Below, in pieces: positions 34,252 through 46,800 of a stretch of 64,000 nt of DNA (position 1 is its first letter; each line of letters begins with the position of its first letter). The stretch spans positions 42,363,501 through 42,427,500 of the forward strand of contig NC_088933.1 in assembly GCF_038396675.1 (NCBI RefSeq), given 5' to 3'. The position numbers and the translations under genes were made by a program. Source of the DNA: Hydra vulgaris (taxonomy: Eukaryota; Cnidaria; Hydrozoa; Anthoathecata; Hydridae). Below the pieces are notes generated by a model that searched no databases, was not told the origin of the DNA, and saw nothing but the letters and a program-made list of their open reading frames with translations.

Positions 34252-34564
34252 AATAATTTTTATTTTATTTACCTATTTTGCATTTAAAATGTCTTTTATT
34301 TTTTTCAAATTCTTGAATTGTAGGCTGAGAAGGAGGGGTGGGGGTTTAAATAAATCACAAATCACTTCCATCTTATTATGTCAATGACTATATAAGTCTA
34401 AAACTACATAAATATATTGATTGTCAAAATGTTTTAAAAACGTTTTAATATCTTTGGTTTTAAAATTTATGACTTAAAATCGTAAAAAGATCTTTGAAAT
34501 AAGAGGTAAGTATTTATCGATTTGAAGTAACGCAAATAAACTGTTTCTCAAACTTAAACTGAAA

Positions 34565-35311
34565 AAATATGTTTTTAAAATGTATTTTAACAATCAACTA
34601 TTATTTATTCATTTTATGTAAAAATAAAAAATAAAAAAAAATCTAGGGAGATGGGGGGCGGCGTGACTATAAATATCCTAAACTAGTCAATAAATAACAC
34701 TATTTGATGTTTTATTCAAATAAATGTTTTACAAAATATTTTAATTGCTTTTGTTACAAAATTTAAATTTTTCTAAAAAGACACCATTTTTTAATGCAAA
34801 TTTTGATCATGTATTAGAGAGACAATTGATGAATCTAATTTTTTTCAGTAGACCTAAGATGAAATAATGATATACAATTAAACTTTTTACTCGGGATTTT
34901 GGGCCACAGTCTTCATTTTACCTCCAAAAATCACTAATTTACAAGTCAATAATTTTGAACAAAATTGGATAAATGAGGCATTTCTTGAGATAATCGAGTC
35001 TTAAGAGTGCTATTTTTGGATTTTTTAAGTTAAAATCTATTAGAGTACCAAATTTTAGGAAATTTCCCCAAGCCATTATGAAGATACTGTATGTCAAAGT
35101 TGCTTTGTAGTCGCTTCAGAAAATCACTAAAATGCTGAGTCAACATTATTTCAAGTGACGATATCTCTGGAACCCATTGGTATTTTTAACTAAAATTTTC
35201 GCAGTTATTATTTTTTTGATATGGACTGCAAGTGGTGTAAAAATAAACAAATTCTGAGACGTAAGGGTGTCGAAATTTTTTTTTTTTTGATTATTTCATA
35301 TATTTTTACAC
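34565..35311 (-). repeat. Right TIR of element A
   Basis: Inverted copy of the left TIR with scattered substitutions. Ends at the TAAA duplication. Confidence 0.9.
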
Positions 35312-35315
35312 TAAA

Positions 35316-36099
35316 TTCAAATATAAATTAATATATAGTTTATATAAATCTAACTAGATTAGATTATTATTATCTCAAATGAGGCTGATTCACATCAGTC
35401 TCATTTGAGTTATAGTCTAACTATCCTATAAGTAAACATTATATCAAACTTAGGAACCACGATCGGTAAATCAAGATTTTTATTATTTTCTCATATATTT
35501 CTTTAGTTTTCTTTCATATATTTCTTTAGTTTTCTTTCATATATTTCTTAGGATTGTTTATTTTATTTATTTCTTAGGATATGTTTATATTGTATTTATT
35601 TATTTGGTCATAATATTTGCAATATAGTTTGATTATTATATTATAACAACTATGATTATATTAATAAATTTACTATAATTTTTTTAGCAACAGTCGTTTT
35701 TATGTCATCGTTAGTTGTTACGTTTTGTCAGTTTATTACTGCTTGTAACTGTAACTTTGTAAGTAAAAACGATTGCTGTATGAAAAGTAATACCGATTTA
35801 TTTAAATTATTATAATTACTTTATTATAATTATTTTATTATTAATAATATCATTATTATTGTTATTACTATTATTAATATTATTATTATTACTAAGATTA
35901 ATTGTATATAAATAAACTACTTTTTAAAGGTATTTACTTGAGATTAATATTTCAATACTATTTGTAAATAGCCGTGAAAATTTATTCTCAAAATATATAT
36001 GATTGATTGATTGTTTACTAAATATTTTAATAAATTGCTAAAAACTGGTAACCAAGGAAACAGAAACATTTAGATGCTACTTTTATTCCGTGAATTTTT
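35316..36099. other. No gene seen
   Basis: AT-rich, with TTTCTTTAGTTTTCTTTCATATA-type short tandem repeats at 35485-35560 (about 23-bp period) and ATT-rich simple sequence near 35820-35890. Confidence 0.5.
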
Positions 36100-36475
36100 G
36101 TTCAAGTTGCGTTCACGCGAAAGGATATTTGTTCATGTTCCATATTCCACGGAATGTTCCGTCAAATGTACCCTCGTGTGAATAGCTATTAGTTATAGAA
36201 AACGCGAAAGTATATATGGTTTTAATTTAGTGGACCTTTGCAGCCACATCTGATAATGTTCAAAATATCTTGAGGGCCCTCTTCTGTATCTGTCATAATT
36301 GGTGCATGCATTTGATTTTGTGTTGTACCCATTTGAATGTACCCATTCCTAACTCAATGGATCTAAATCAACGTTACTCAGATTTCTCCATACTTTTATT
36401 TAGTGATGAACTCTGAGTCCATGATAATGTGTAGCTTTTGGTGATGGTGGTAATAGAGCAGGATCAATACTTTAG

Positions 36476-36653
36476 CCCTCAGAATTAGGGTTGGCATTCG
36501 GCAATGCCAACTTAAAAATGTTTAAAGTTGGCAAAAAATTGCAGACCTTGTCTTTATGCTATATGGTAAGACTTTTTTATCAACTTTTTTTTGCCATGCA
36601 AAAATGAGGTCGGCAATTTATTGCTGACCTCATTTTTTGTAATTCCAAGGGTT
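36476..36653. mobile_element. MITE with two internal hairpins
   Basis: Terminal CCCTCAGAATTAGGG and inverted AATTCCAAGGG. Inside: GTTGGCATTCGGCAATGCCAAC (36491-36512) and AAAAATGAGGTCGGCAAT..GCTGACCTCATTTTT (about 36599-36637). Same family as 24637-24838. Confidence 0.65.
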
Positions 36654-36676
36654 GATACTTGCAAGATCAGATGCCA

Positions 36677-39120
36677 TCATTTCATCATATTTATGTTTCC
36701 TGATCTGCTGTAGATTGAAACAAGGTGAATAAAGCAGCTCAAAAAACAAATAGCTTCCTTGATATCATCATTAGAAATGTTTTCCTGATAGATTAAATCT
36801 GCAGTAGATTTCAATTCATTTGAATTTTTCAACTTTGTAAAAATTGTGATTTTGCCAAAGTTATGGATTGGTGATGTTGCGTCACACCCAGTGAATGCGT
36901 GTGCAAATAATACATAATTTAAAAGAGCATCATCGCTTGTATTTACAACATTTTGAATTTTATAACATACTCTTTGATCTTTAGCCTTATTTTGCGTCAA
37001 CGTTTTTAAAAAGATGCCTTGAGGTTGTACTCCAGTATGCACAGGATGTATCAATAGACATAAAACATCAGTGTCATCCGAATATATTATGACTTACTCA
37101 AAGTTGTCTCAAGCGCTAGCTTAACAATACTTTTGTCTGCATCACTATGACAACAAATAACTTTAAAACTAATGTTTTTGTAACTTCTATGCTAAAAGCC
37201 TGAAAAAATCATTTTTGTTTTTATAATTACTTGGGAGAATGCTTCTTTTTGCTGGGCATGGATTGAGATCATTGATTTCAACTGATTGTGATATCTTGCC
37301 AGATTGCTTTTGATGGATACTATCTTTGTGGACGACTTATAACCAAAAATGTCAAGTTGTAAGTGTTGAGAAAAATTAATTTATTTTTGGAAATTTCACT
37401 AAATAACTCATTATCTTCTAATGGCAACACCACAATAATGTGCCCCCATCAGCAATCTTAATTGATACAGGCTCTTTTACTGGTGATACATTATTGTGTA
37501 TGAATGTTTTCAATGATGACTTTAGTACCGATCTCAAAACACCTCCTTTAAATAAGGATGTTGGATATGGTTATAACTCATATTGAAAGTAACTCTCCAC
37601 TTCATTCTCTGGCTTTCTTTTGAAAGAAAAAACTAGTATTAGAAAAAGTGTTAACGGGTCGATTGTAAAAAATTCTTCTTGAACAGATACGCAGGAGTAT
37701 AAGTTCTGGAGTGTTGTTAATTAATTTTTTTGTTTGTAAGAGTAATTTGTTTAGGTTTTATCATTCAGTTCTTTGTGTATTGGTGCTCCTTGTTCCTCTG
37801 ATTCATCACAGGTAAAATTCAGTGACTTCATCAGAGCCTGTTCAATTGCTAGATTAGTCCATATCCCTGACCATTTTTTTTCGGTTCTTCTAACAGTGTG
37901 ATTACCTGCCATGTATTGTGTGTAAATCAGAGGGTGTTCTGTTTGTAAGGTATCAACGATCTGAAGGTAAAGCCAGAATGATTTTGCATAGTTATTGTAC
38001 CCTGTTGCAGCAAAAAAAATTGAGCATGCACTTTGTTGCAGAAATATGTAATGATCAGTTACTTGTTCTCTCTGCTGTAATAAACTCTTGAACTACAGTT
38101 ACGTATTGTACATAATGTAACCATAAAGATGAGGTTCATAAGTTTAATGAACAATAATCTTTTTTCTCTATAAATTGGTTTATCTAACCGTCATATCATT
38201 AAATTCTCGAACACAAAGGTCTTCTGAATCATCAATTTCTTAAATATTTTTCTGGTCACTATCATTGAAATCAAATCAAAAATTTCTTTAATATCAGTGA
38301 ATTTATTGCCAATGCACAAACTGCCTCGTATAGCGCGTAAAAATGCTTTTCCTGATTGCATGTGTCCTACTGTTAAAGGGGCTTAGACCGTTTCGAGAGC
38401 GCTTCTAAAACCACTTCCTTCCATCATACAATTGAACCTAGAAAATTCATAAGTTGATGGAAACCTCCGAGACGAACAAATATATCTATTTTTTTTGTAG
38501 AGAATATTTTGTATGCTTTTATGTAAAGCTGCTGATCAAATGTTATGGATGGTATTGCAACATTCAGTTTTTTTGAGTGATCAATGATGAAGCAAATCAG
38601 TGAATATAGGGTTGTCGAATCATTAGCGTGTAAATCAATCGCAGGTAGTATAGCAATGTTAGATTTCCGTTTTAAAGTATTATTTGTTGCCGAATTTATG
38701 TAGCCAGACCAATTTGGGCATGGATTTTTGAAAAGGTAGCCAATCTTCCATAGAAGATCAATTAAACAAGCTTGAATTTTTTCCTAAAACTCAATAAAAC
38801 AATAAGTTTTCAAACTCTGCGGAGGTAAATATTTTATTAAATTGTATTATGCATAACGAACCTGAATGACTGGTTTGAATATTGTTTTTGTTAATGAAGG
38901 TATGTAGGTATGTAGTACTGCCTATTCATTATCTCATCATTTTATTTACTTTTTGACCATAGTTCCTTTTTGTTTCTTGGAATTTTATCTCTTTTGAACA
39001 AAACCTTTGTGAATTTTTTATTTGCATTTGCAATTGACCCAAGTCCATGGTGCGTATTTTTTCCATCAACAGTAGTTATATCATGGTCTGTGTTGTCAGC
39101 TACAAATTGAAGAAAGGAGG
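36677..39120 (-). pseudogene. Unknown repeat-associated protein, decayed
   Basis: Minus-strand fragments in order from the 5' side: VADNTDHDITTVDGKNTHHG (about 39100-39040), NPCPNWSGYINS, PAIDLHANDSTTLYSLICF, ITFDQQLYIKAY, VRLGGFHQLMNFLGSI, ATGYNNYAKSFWLYLQ, MAGNHTVRRTEKKWSGIWT then NLAIEQALMKSLNF, and finally an open frame 37054-36677 with LNYVLFAHAFTGCDATSPIH. I recognise this as a large protein family seen in cnidarian and other invertebrate genomes as multi-copy uncharacterised proteins, hence probably a mobile-element gene, but I cannot name it. Frameshifts and stops are frequent; no terminal repeats were found. Confidence 0.5.
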
Positions 39121-40294
39121 TTCACTCTCCAGAGATGATCTTGTCGATAGTATCAGGCTTTGCAAAAATCTGTTTTTAATCGATAATCTTAGAAAAATTA
39201 CATAAACATTGGTATTGTTCGGATTCTGGAATTCTGATAAAAATAAATAACACGCATATTTATTATTATACAAGTAAATACTATACATATTAGCACTTTA
39301 ATGAAATAAAACCTCGTCATAACTAACACCAAATCCCAATTTTGATAGCAGTATGTTCAGCCATTTTGATGAAAGACTGTTATCGACAGCAACGCTTAAT
39401 CCAAACTGCAATCTCATAATAGATGGACGGGACCTGTTTTAAAGTTGCTTGAATTAGTCCATTATAATTTTAATAATTGAGGTACATTGGTACATTGGGT
39501 AAAACAACACGCCCTCTCTCCTGTGGTACATGGTTTCCTTCAATGTTTAGGATGGAATTGTAGTCATGATTCTTTATGACATTTTTTCGTGCTTCTATAG
39601 TTTTAACAAGTTGGTCTTTTCTATTGCGGCTCATTTCAGATGGTTGAAGAATGAATTGCTGATTTTTTTGTACTTACTTCTTCAAATTTGTTACGATTTG
39701 AATTTTTTCTGTCATAGATACAATCACCGCCACAATAAAAACACTGTGTTTTGAAATCAAATAGATCTATTTAGGCTCTAATAATACGCTCTTTCCCGAT
39801 TTTCATTGATCGTTTTTTAGAGAAATTTATAAAAAGTTATCTACAGGATAAATGGATATAACTGTTTGCTTTTGTTCTATTGTTCAATTTGGGCTTATTA
39901 ATTTAAGCATCTAAATTAAGCTTCACAGCATGCTTCATAATAGCAGTCAGGGGATGTTTTTATTGCTATAATCAGAATACTTCAAACCTACATGAATCAA
40001 AGGATCATGTATTCTTACACCTTCTCCACATTTAACACATAACGTTATTCTATTTGATATGTCATTTTTAACTTCACCTTCCATTATTATCTTTTCTTTA
40101 AATAAAAAGACAGTCAACTATACCAAATTGTTTTTTATATTTCTAATTCAATATTTAATTCACAGCTGTTTCAAACACATTGATAAATATATGTATTTTT
40201 AAAATTATTTTCCTAATAGCTACAATTTCAAAGAGAAATTCATTTCTATAATAAAATAAATACTTAAGCTTTCAGAAATATTTAATTCCTTTTG
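39121..40294. other. No further gene supported
   Basis: May contain the 5' end of the preceding remnant on the minus strand, but no frame is convincing. Confidence 0.35.
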
Positions 40295-40341
40295 TTCAGT
40301 CATTTAATACCATTATGGTATAATGGTATTAAATGACTGAA
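40295..40341. repeat. 21-bp perfect palindrome
   Basis: TTCAGTCATTTAATACCATTA and its reverse complement, spacer TGGTA. Confidence 0.95.
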
Positions 40342-41246
40342 ACCTACATTCATATTTTGATCCGCCATTTTTTTTGCTAAACTCCAAAAATGCAAATGAT
40401 ATTTGTGATTTTTGGTGTAGTTTAGGACAACCTTACCCTCTCCTTGTTAAACATATATTTAAAAGGATATGTCCATATTAATTCTGTTTGCTTTTAAGTA
40501 CCTTCATGAGTAAGGGTTTTCAGCATTAGTATTAATGAAAACTAAATCCTGTAACCGACTAGATGTCAAAAATGAAATGTCGTCAGTCGAAATCCACGAG
40601 GTCGTATGTCCATTTTTATGTTTACGAGAAAATCATGTTTTAAAATTTAATTTGTAAAGACTTACTACCAGAATGTCCGACTAATTTTTAAATTAATGGA
40701 CACATACTCCATTGTTCGTTAAGTATTTGTTGGTAATAAACAGAAAAAATACAAAATGTGAACATACGGCCTCTTGGTTCTCCGTTGACAATGTGTATTA
40801 TGTTGTCTAGAACAATTTCTTACTTTAGAGTGTTTATTGAAAAGAAATAGCAACAACTATCTCATTAAACAACTGTTTGCTAAACTTTACTTAGTAATAA
40901 TAAATAAAAGCACTTTTTTCAATGTTTTTTTTATCTTACCTTATACATTTACAATAAGGTTTGAAAGATTTCGTCAAATTGCTAAATTTTCAAAAGTGGT
41001 TCATGACTACAAAAATGCGTGTGTGATGCGGAAAATACTGGATATTTACGGATTGCTTTGAAAGAAAAACAAATTTACAAAATAATTTTTTGATAATAAA
41101 ATTTACATAATTCACGGTAAATGCCCGAAGGTTTAACCACTATACGACCGGTTAACATTAAGTTTACTTAAAACATAAACAATCTTTTAGATAACAGATA
41201 ATAGTTAACATCTTAGATTTTTAAAATTAGGAAGAAATATTCAAGC
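40342..41246. other. No gene supported; possible 5' region
   Basis: AT-rich. The last 100 bp would be the upstream region of the candidate exon at 41247. A 74-codon frame at 40837-41058 has no recognisable motif. Confidence 0.35.
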
Positions 41247-41496
41247 ATGGATTCAAAATTAGTGTCCATTTTAGTTAACAACTTATACACTGAATGGAAA
41301 ATATTTGCATATGGAACTGGTATGAATTTACACATAATTGAATATATTGATCTTGGTGAAGGTAATGATCAAACTAAAATGCAAAAATTTCTAACAGAGC
41401 TAGTTGATCGAAATGCAAATAATTATATTGCCTTAGTGGAAAAATCTTTAAATGATTTGGAAAAAATTCATGTTTTGAATGAGATAAAAACATTTT
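41247..41496 (+). CDS. Candidate first exon, death-domain-like protein
   Basis: Begins [20 protein letters not shown] and continues [55 protein letters not shown], ending at a strong donor (CATTTT|GTAAGTTT). The spacing of W.IFAYGTGM...IEYI, then FLTELV and [17 protein letters not shown], fits the six-helix death domain pattern, so an adaptor or receptor-interacting protein is plausible. This is inference from pattern, not a confident hit. Coding past the donor is intronic. No downstream exon was identified; mobile elements fill the next 12 kb. The exon ends in phase 1. Confidence 0.4.
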
Positions 41497-41612
41497 GTAA
41501 GTTTTATTTTTTAAAACGAATCTATGAAAGTTATCAACTTTTAGTAGTAAACATGTATTTACAATAGTAAACATTATGTAGTTAATTTTTACTTTATTAA
41601 ACAAAGAGAAAC

Positions 41613-41819
<207 letters not shown>

Positions 41820-42368
41820 TATTAATAGTCTGAATGCCATATAAGCAACGTTGATAGTAGGTTGACCTATAATTGTTGCTCAACCAGCCCAAAATATTGT
41901 AGCTCAATTACCTATATCCAATGGCCATAAACAAGCCAATAGTTCCCTCAAGTTAAACTTATAAGTATTTTTAAGTGGGCCATCCTAATGCTTATATACA
42001 CTTACTTTTGCAAGTTTATCATAAAAAAGGGCTGCCATAAATGTTGGGCTACCAACTGGGACCACCCCTTATCCCCCTTTTATTGACATAAACAACAATA
42101 GGCCACCCATAAAGGGCGTCATGCTAAAAGGGGGAGGAGAAGGGTCAAGATAAAAAAAAGACAAAAAAGCACAAGGGGAAAAAGGAGGGGGTCATCAGAC
42201 AAGAACATCATGTTACAGAACTTTGTTTTAGTTTTAATAACATGAAAAACTGTAAACATGTGTTTTTATAAAGTCAGCATCTGGAATGTAATGTTTTTAT
42301 TTATTGTAATTAAAGAAAAAAAACTTTGTATTGATATTTTTTTAATGTTATATTTTCATGTGTGTGTG

Positions 42369-42377
<9 letters not shown>
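41820..42377. other. No gene seen
   Basis: Non-coding. A purine-rich stretch AAAGGGGGAGGAGAAGGG lies at 42127-42150. Confidence 0.4.
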
Positions 42378-42616
<239 letters not shown>

Positions 42617-42718
42617 AAGGTGGTCCAAAATTATAAATTATCGAAATTCATTTCTCTACAAGGCTGCCTTTGTTAATATTAATATTTGCAATATTGTAGC
42701 CAAATTTGAAGCACATCT

Positions 42719-43463
42719 GGGTTATTCCATATCAAATTACCTAGTTTTTTGAAAGTTCCCCAGGGTACCAACTCTGATTTGTTTTAAATTTTGACCACAC
42801 ACAGATCTTATGAAAAAAATACAATCCAGAAAATTTCAGCTTGATTGATCAATTTGTTCAGAAGTTATGATTGAATTAAAAATGACTAAAATCCGAAAAA
42901 TTTGTGTATCAGGAGCTTACAGCAGTTTTTTTCGATTTTTGACAAACCATAACTTTTTAAATAAAGATGGTGATCACCTGAGATTTTGTAGGGTAATAGT
43001 TTTTCACCTAAATAATCCATTATTGCAATTGTTTTTGACTGATTTTTTACAGTTTTTGAGTTATTGTACCTTAAAGTTGCTAAATATTGCAACATTATAA
43101 ATATTTTTTCGAACTTTAACATGTTACAGTTTAATACTTACTTATATATTAAACTGTAAAGTAAGTATTTTGTTACCTTTGTGTATTTAGGGTCACCACT
43201 TGTTAGAATAATCAAAATTATGCATTAAAATTTAATTTAGCACATGCAGCAGCCTATTAAAAAATCACTTTTTTTTAAAATTATGATAAATTACATTGAC
43301 TTTGCTGGCATAGAAAAGAGCGTAAACAGTCGAAATAAATTATGAAACTTTTTAATGTTGAGGTTCTATATATAGACAATCACCAAAAAAAATTTAAAGA
43401 CCTATACTCTATCTTACGACATGATTGTAGCCTTTTGAGAGTGATGATATTTTTAAAAAGAGA
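42719..43463 (+). repeat. Left TIR of element B
   Basis: Inverse of 50012-50735. Contains a local hairpin AAACTGTAA..TTACAGTTT near 43126-43160 that the right arm has lost. Confidence 0.92.
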
Positions 43464-43693
43464 ACAAAAAAGTACCACTTACCGCATACAAAATTTATAC
43501 CTCTAATTTTATACAAACTATACTGTAAAAAAGTGCATTCAAAGAGTAAGATGATCAGTTAAAAGAAAAAGTATGTATACATGAAACTAATTAGCTTATC
43601 TCTGATTTATATAACTCATAATACTGTCATTGTTATTACTAGCAAGAATATAGTCAGGAGCACTGTACCACTCTTACTAATCTTAAAAGCATG

Positions 43694-43836
43694 TGTTGTG
43701 TTAATGCGATTTATGTATACATATATATATTTTGTATTACGCTATATATATACTTTATGTATTTTGTTATTTTGTTATAGGCTAGTATTATTATAGCTCT
43801 TTTGAGCCAACATAATTAATTTGGTTATTCTTTACA
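43694..43836 (+). repeat. 5' LTR (143 bp)
   Basis: TGTTGTGTTAATGCG...TATTCTTTACA. Contains GGCTAG..GAGCC able to form a hairpin, with TAGCTCTTTTGA at 43794-43805 complementary to the primer site. Exceptionally short for a Ty3-type LTR. Confidence 0.95.
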
Positions 43837-43837
43837 A

Positions 43838-43849
43838 TCAAAAGAGCTA
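43838..43849 (+). promoter_or_regulatory. Self-complementary primer-binding site
   Basis: TCAAAAGAGCTA, one base after the LTR, is the exact reverse complement of TAGCTCTTTTGA in the LTR (43794-43805). No tRNA-type TGG start. This matches the Tf1/sushi self-priming arrangement, in which the RNA 5' end folds back and primes minus-strand DNA. Confidence 0.75.
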
Positions 43850-43873
43850 ATATTATTATGAAATAAAAGAAAG

Positions 43874-46800
43874 ATGGAGCGATTCATGAAACCTGATAGA
43901 CTTGGTATAGATCCGAACTCAACAGATGCAGAAAAAACATACAACCATTGGTTAAGAACATTTTACAATTTTGTAAGTACAGTTGATGATAACTCCATTA
44001 AGCTTAATCTTCTAATAAACCATATTGAACCTAATGTCTATGAATTCATATCAGAGTGTGATGATTTTGAACAAGCAACAAGTATTCTAGAGTCTATCTA
44101 CTTAAAACCAAAGAATGAAATATTTGCCAGACACATTTTATCAACACGGAAGCAAAAACCGAGTGAATCAATAGATCAATTCCTGAATGAACTTAAAAAT
44201 TTGTCTAAGGACTGTAAGTTCACTGCTGTAAGTGCTGAGCAATATAAATCTGAAATGATTCGCGATGCGTTTATAAATGGCTTACTCTCCAACGTTATAC
44301 GCCAACGCTTACTAGAAAACAAAACATTAGACCTTTCATCAGCCTTTGACCAAGCTAGATCTTTAGACGTCGCCCAACAAAATTCAAACTTATACTCACA
44401 ACCAACTATACCTATCTCTGCCTCTATTCAGGAAATCAAATCATCTTTGCAAAATCAATCCATGACTGATAATCACTTAGCTGCTATAGTAAAATCAAAA
44501 CAACTGTGCTGGTTTTGTGGAAATATAAGACATCCACGTACTAAATGTCCTGCTCGTGAAGCTATCTGTCACAAATGTAAAAAAGTTGGTCATTTTGAGA
44601 AACTTTGCAGATCATCTAGTGTTTCTGCTGCCGTTCCTAAAATTGATGATGATTACTTTTGTGCCACCATATCAGCTTCAGCAAACTCTCCCTTCAGAGT
44701 CTGTCATAACATCATTATTAATGAAAAGTATAAAGCAGAAGCTTTAATTGATAGTGGGGGTACAAATAAAAGTTTCATTAATAATAAACTAGTGGCTCTA
44801 CTCAATTTAGATGTTATTTATGAACAGAGTGTTATCGGAATGGCATCAGCTTCTTTATCAGCAAAATCAGATGGATATTGCTATGTTTCAATAACTCTTC
44901 AAAACAAAATCTATAACAAAGTCAAGTTGCATTTGCTAGATAACTTATGTATAGATATTATTCTTGGCACAGATTTTCAAGAGTTGCATGAAAGTATTAC
45001 CATTAAGTATGGCGGGAAAAGACCACCCTTAACATTCGCAGCTTTAACAACAATGAAAACTGAACCTGCTGAATTGTTTGCTAATCTCACGAAAGATTGT
45101 CGACCGATTGCCACTAGATCTAGAAATTATTCTCAAAGAGATAAAGAATTTATTAAATCTGAAATCCATCGCCTGGTCCAAGCAGGAATAATAGAGCCTA
45201 GTAATTCACCTTGGCGTGCCCAGATCCTAGTAGTAAATGAAAAGACTAAACGTCGTATGGTCGTTGATTATTCTGAAACTATTAATAAGTATACTCAATT
45301 GGATGCATATCCTCTACCTAAGATTGAAACGATTGTAAGCATAATTTCCAAATACAAAATTTATAGTACTCTCGACCTTCGCTCAGCATACTACCAAATA
45401 CCTTTATCAAAAAAAGATCGACCATATACTGCCTTTGAAGCTGACAATAAGTTGTGGCAATATACTAGAATGCCTTTTGGAGTTACCAATGGATCTGCAT
45501 GTTTTCAACGCAAAATAGATAACTTTGTTAGAACATATAAACTAACTGACTGCTTTCCTTTCATTGATAACATTACAATATGTGGTAATAGTCAGAAAGA
45601 ACATGATGAAAATCTACTTAAATTCAGATTAGCTGCCATTGATGCTGGGATTACATTTAATGAAGAGAAGTGTGTATTTTCAACTGAGACTTTAGATTTT
45701 TTAGGTTACCGTATATCTTATGGGTCCTTGAAACCAGATCCTCAGAGACTTGCTCCTCTCATTAAATTACCTCCATCTGATAATGCAAAATCTTTACAGC
45801 GTATTGTTGGAATGTTCTCATACTATGCAAAATGGATAAGAAAGTTTTCAGATAAAATTAGACCTTTGAACTCTGTTACCCAATTCCCACTCAATCAGCA
45901 GCAAATATCAGCTTTTGAAACATTAAAAAATGAGCTTGTTCAATCTTCCATGCAAACCATTGATGAGAATATACCTTTTACTGTAGAGACTGATGCTTCT
46001 GATTTTGCCATATCCGCCACGCTTAACCAAGATGGAAGGCCTGTTGCCTTCCATTCACGAACCCTTCAAGGGAGTGAACAATACTATTCATCAGTGGAGA
46101 AAGAAGCTCAAGCGATAGTCGAAGCCATAAATCATTGGCGCCATTTTCTTTTGGGTCGACATTTTATTCTCATCACTGACCAACGATCTGTGGCATTTAT
46201 GTATGATTATAAATCAAGCAGTAAAATAAAGAATGATAAAATAATGCGTTGGAGAATAGCCTTGTCTCCATATTCTTATGATATCCACTATCGCCCTGGC
46301 CAATGTAATAGTGGTCCAGATACATTTACTCGTATTAGATGTGCAGCAATAAGTTCAGAATCATTATATGATTTGCATGCTGCACTTTGCCATCCTGGTG
46401 TTACTCGCCTCCATCATTTTATTCGATCAAGAAACCTCCCTTATTCGGTAGAAGATGTAAAACAAATATGTAAAGAGTGTAGAATATGCAAAGAAATAAA
46501 ACCCAAGTATTATCGCCCAAATGATGTGCACCTAATTAAAGCAACCCAGCCATTCGAACGTATATCTATTGACTTCAAAGGTCCATTACCTTCTTCTACC
46601 CCCGAACAATATATGCTAACAATTGTAGACGAATACTCACGTTTTCCTTTTGCTTATCCTGTAAAAGATATGACAACTCAGACAATAATAAACTGTTTAG
46701 CTGATCTTTTTTCTATGTTTGGTATGCCTAGTTATGTTCATTCTGATCGTGGATCCTCGTTAATATCTTCTGAATTAAAGCACTGGTTCTTATCAAAAGG

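Larger units (their letters stand above)
32688..35311 (+). mobile_element. Long-TIR transposon A (750-bp TIRs)
   Basis: TAAA at 32684-32687 and 35312-35315 forms a 4-bp target duplication. The outer ends are GGGTAAAAATATATGAAAT and, inverted, GTGTAAAAATATATGAAAT. The arms are highly similar over about 750 bp (left 32688-33440, right 34565-35311), with a C-rich block (CCCTCCCCTCCCACGGGAGG region, 33346-33390) partly lost from the right arm. The core encodes only the C-terminal part of a transposase related to that of element B (47607-49760), so it is an internally deleted copy. Confidence 0.88.
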
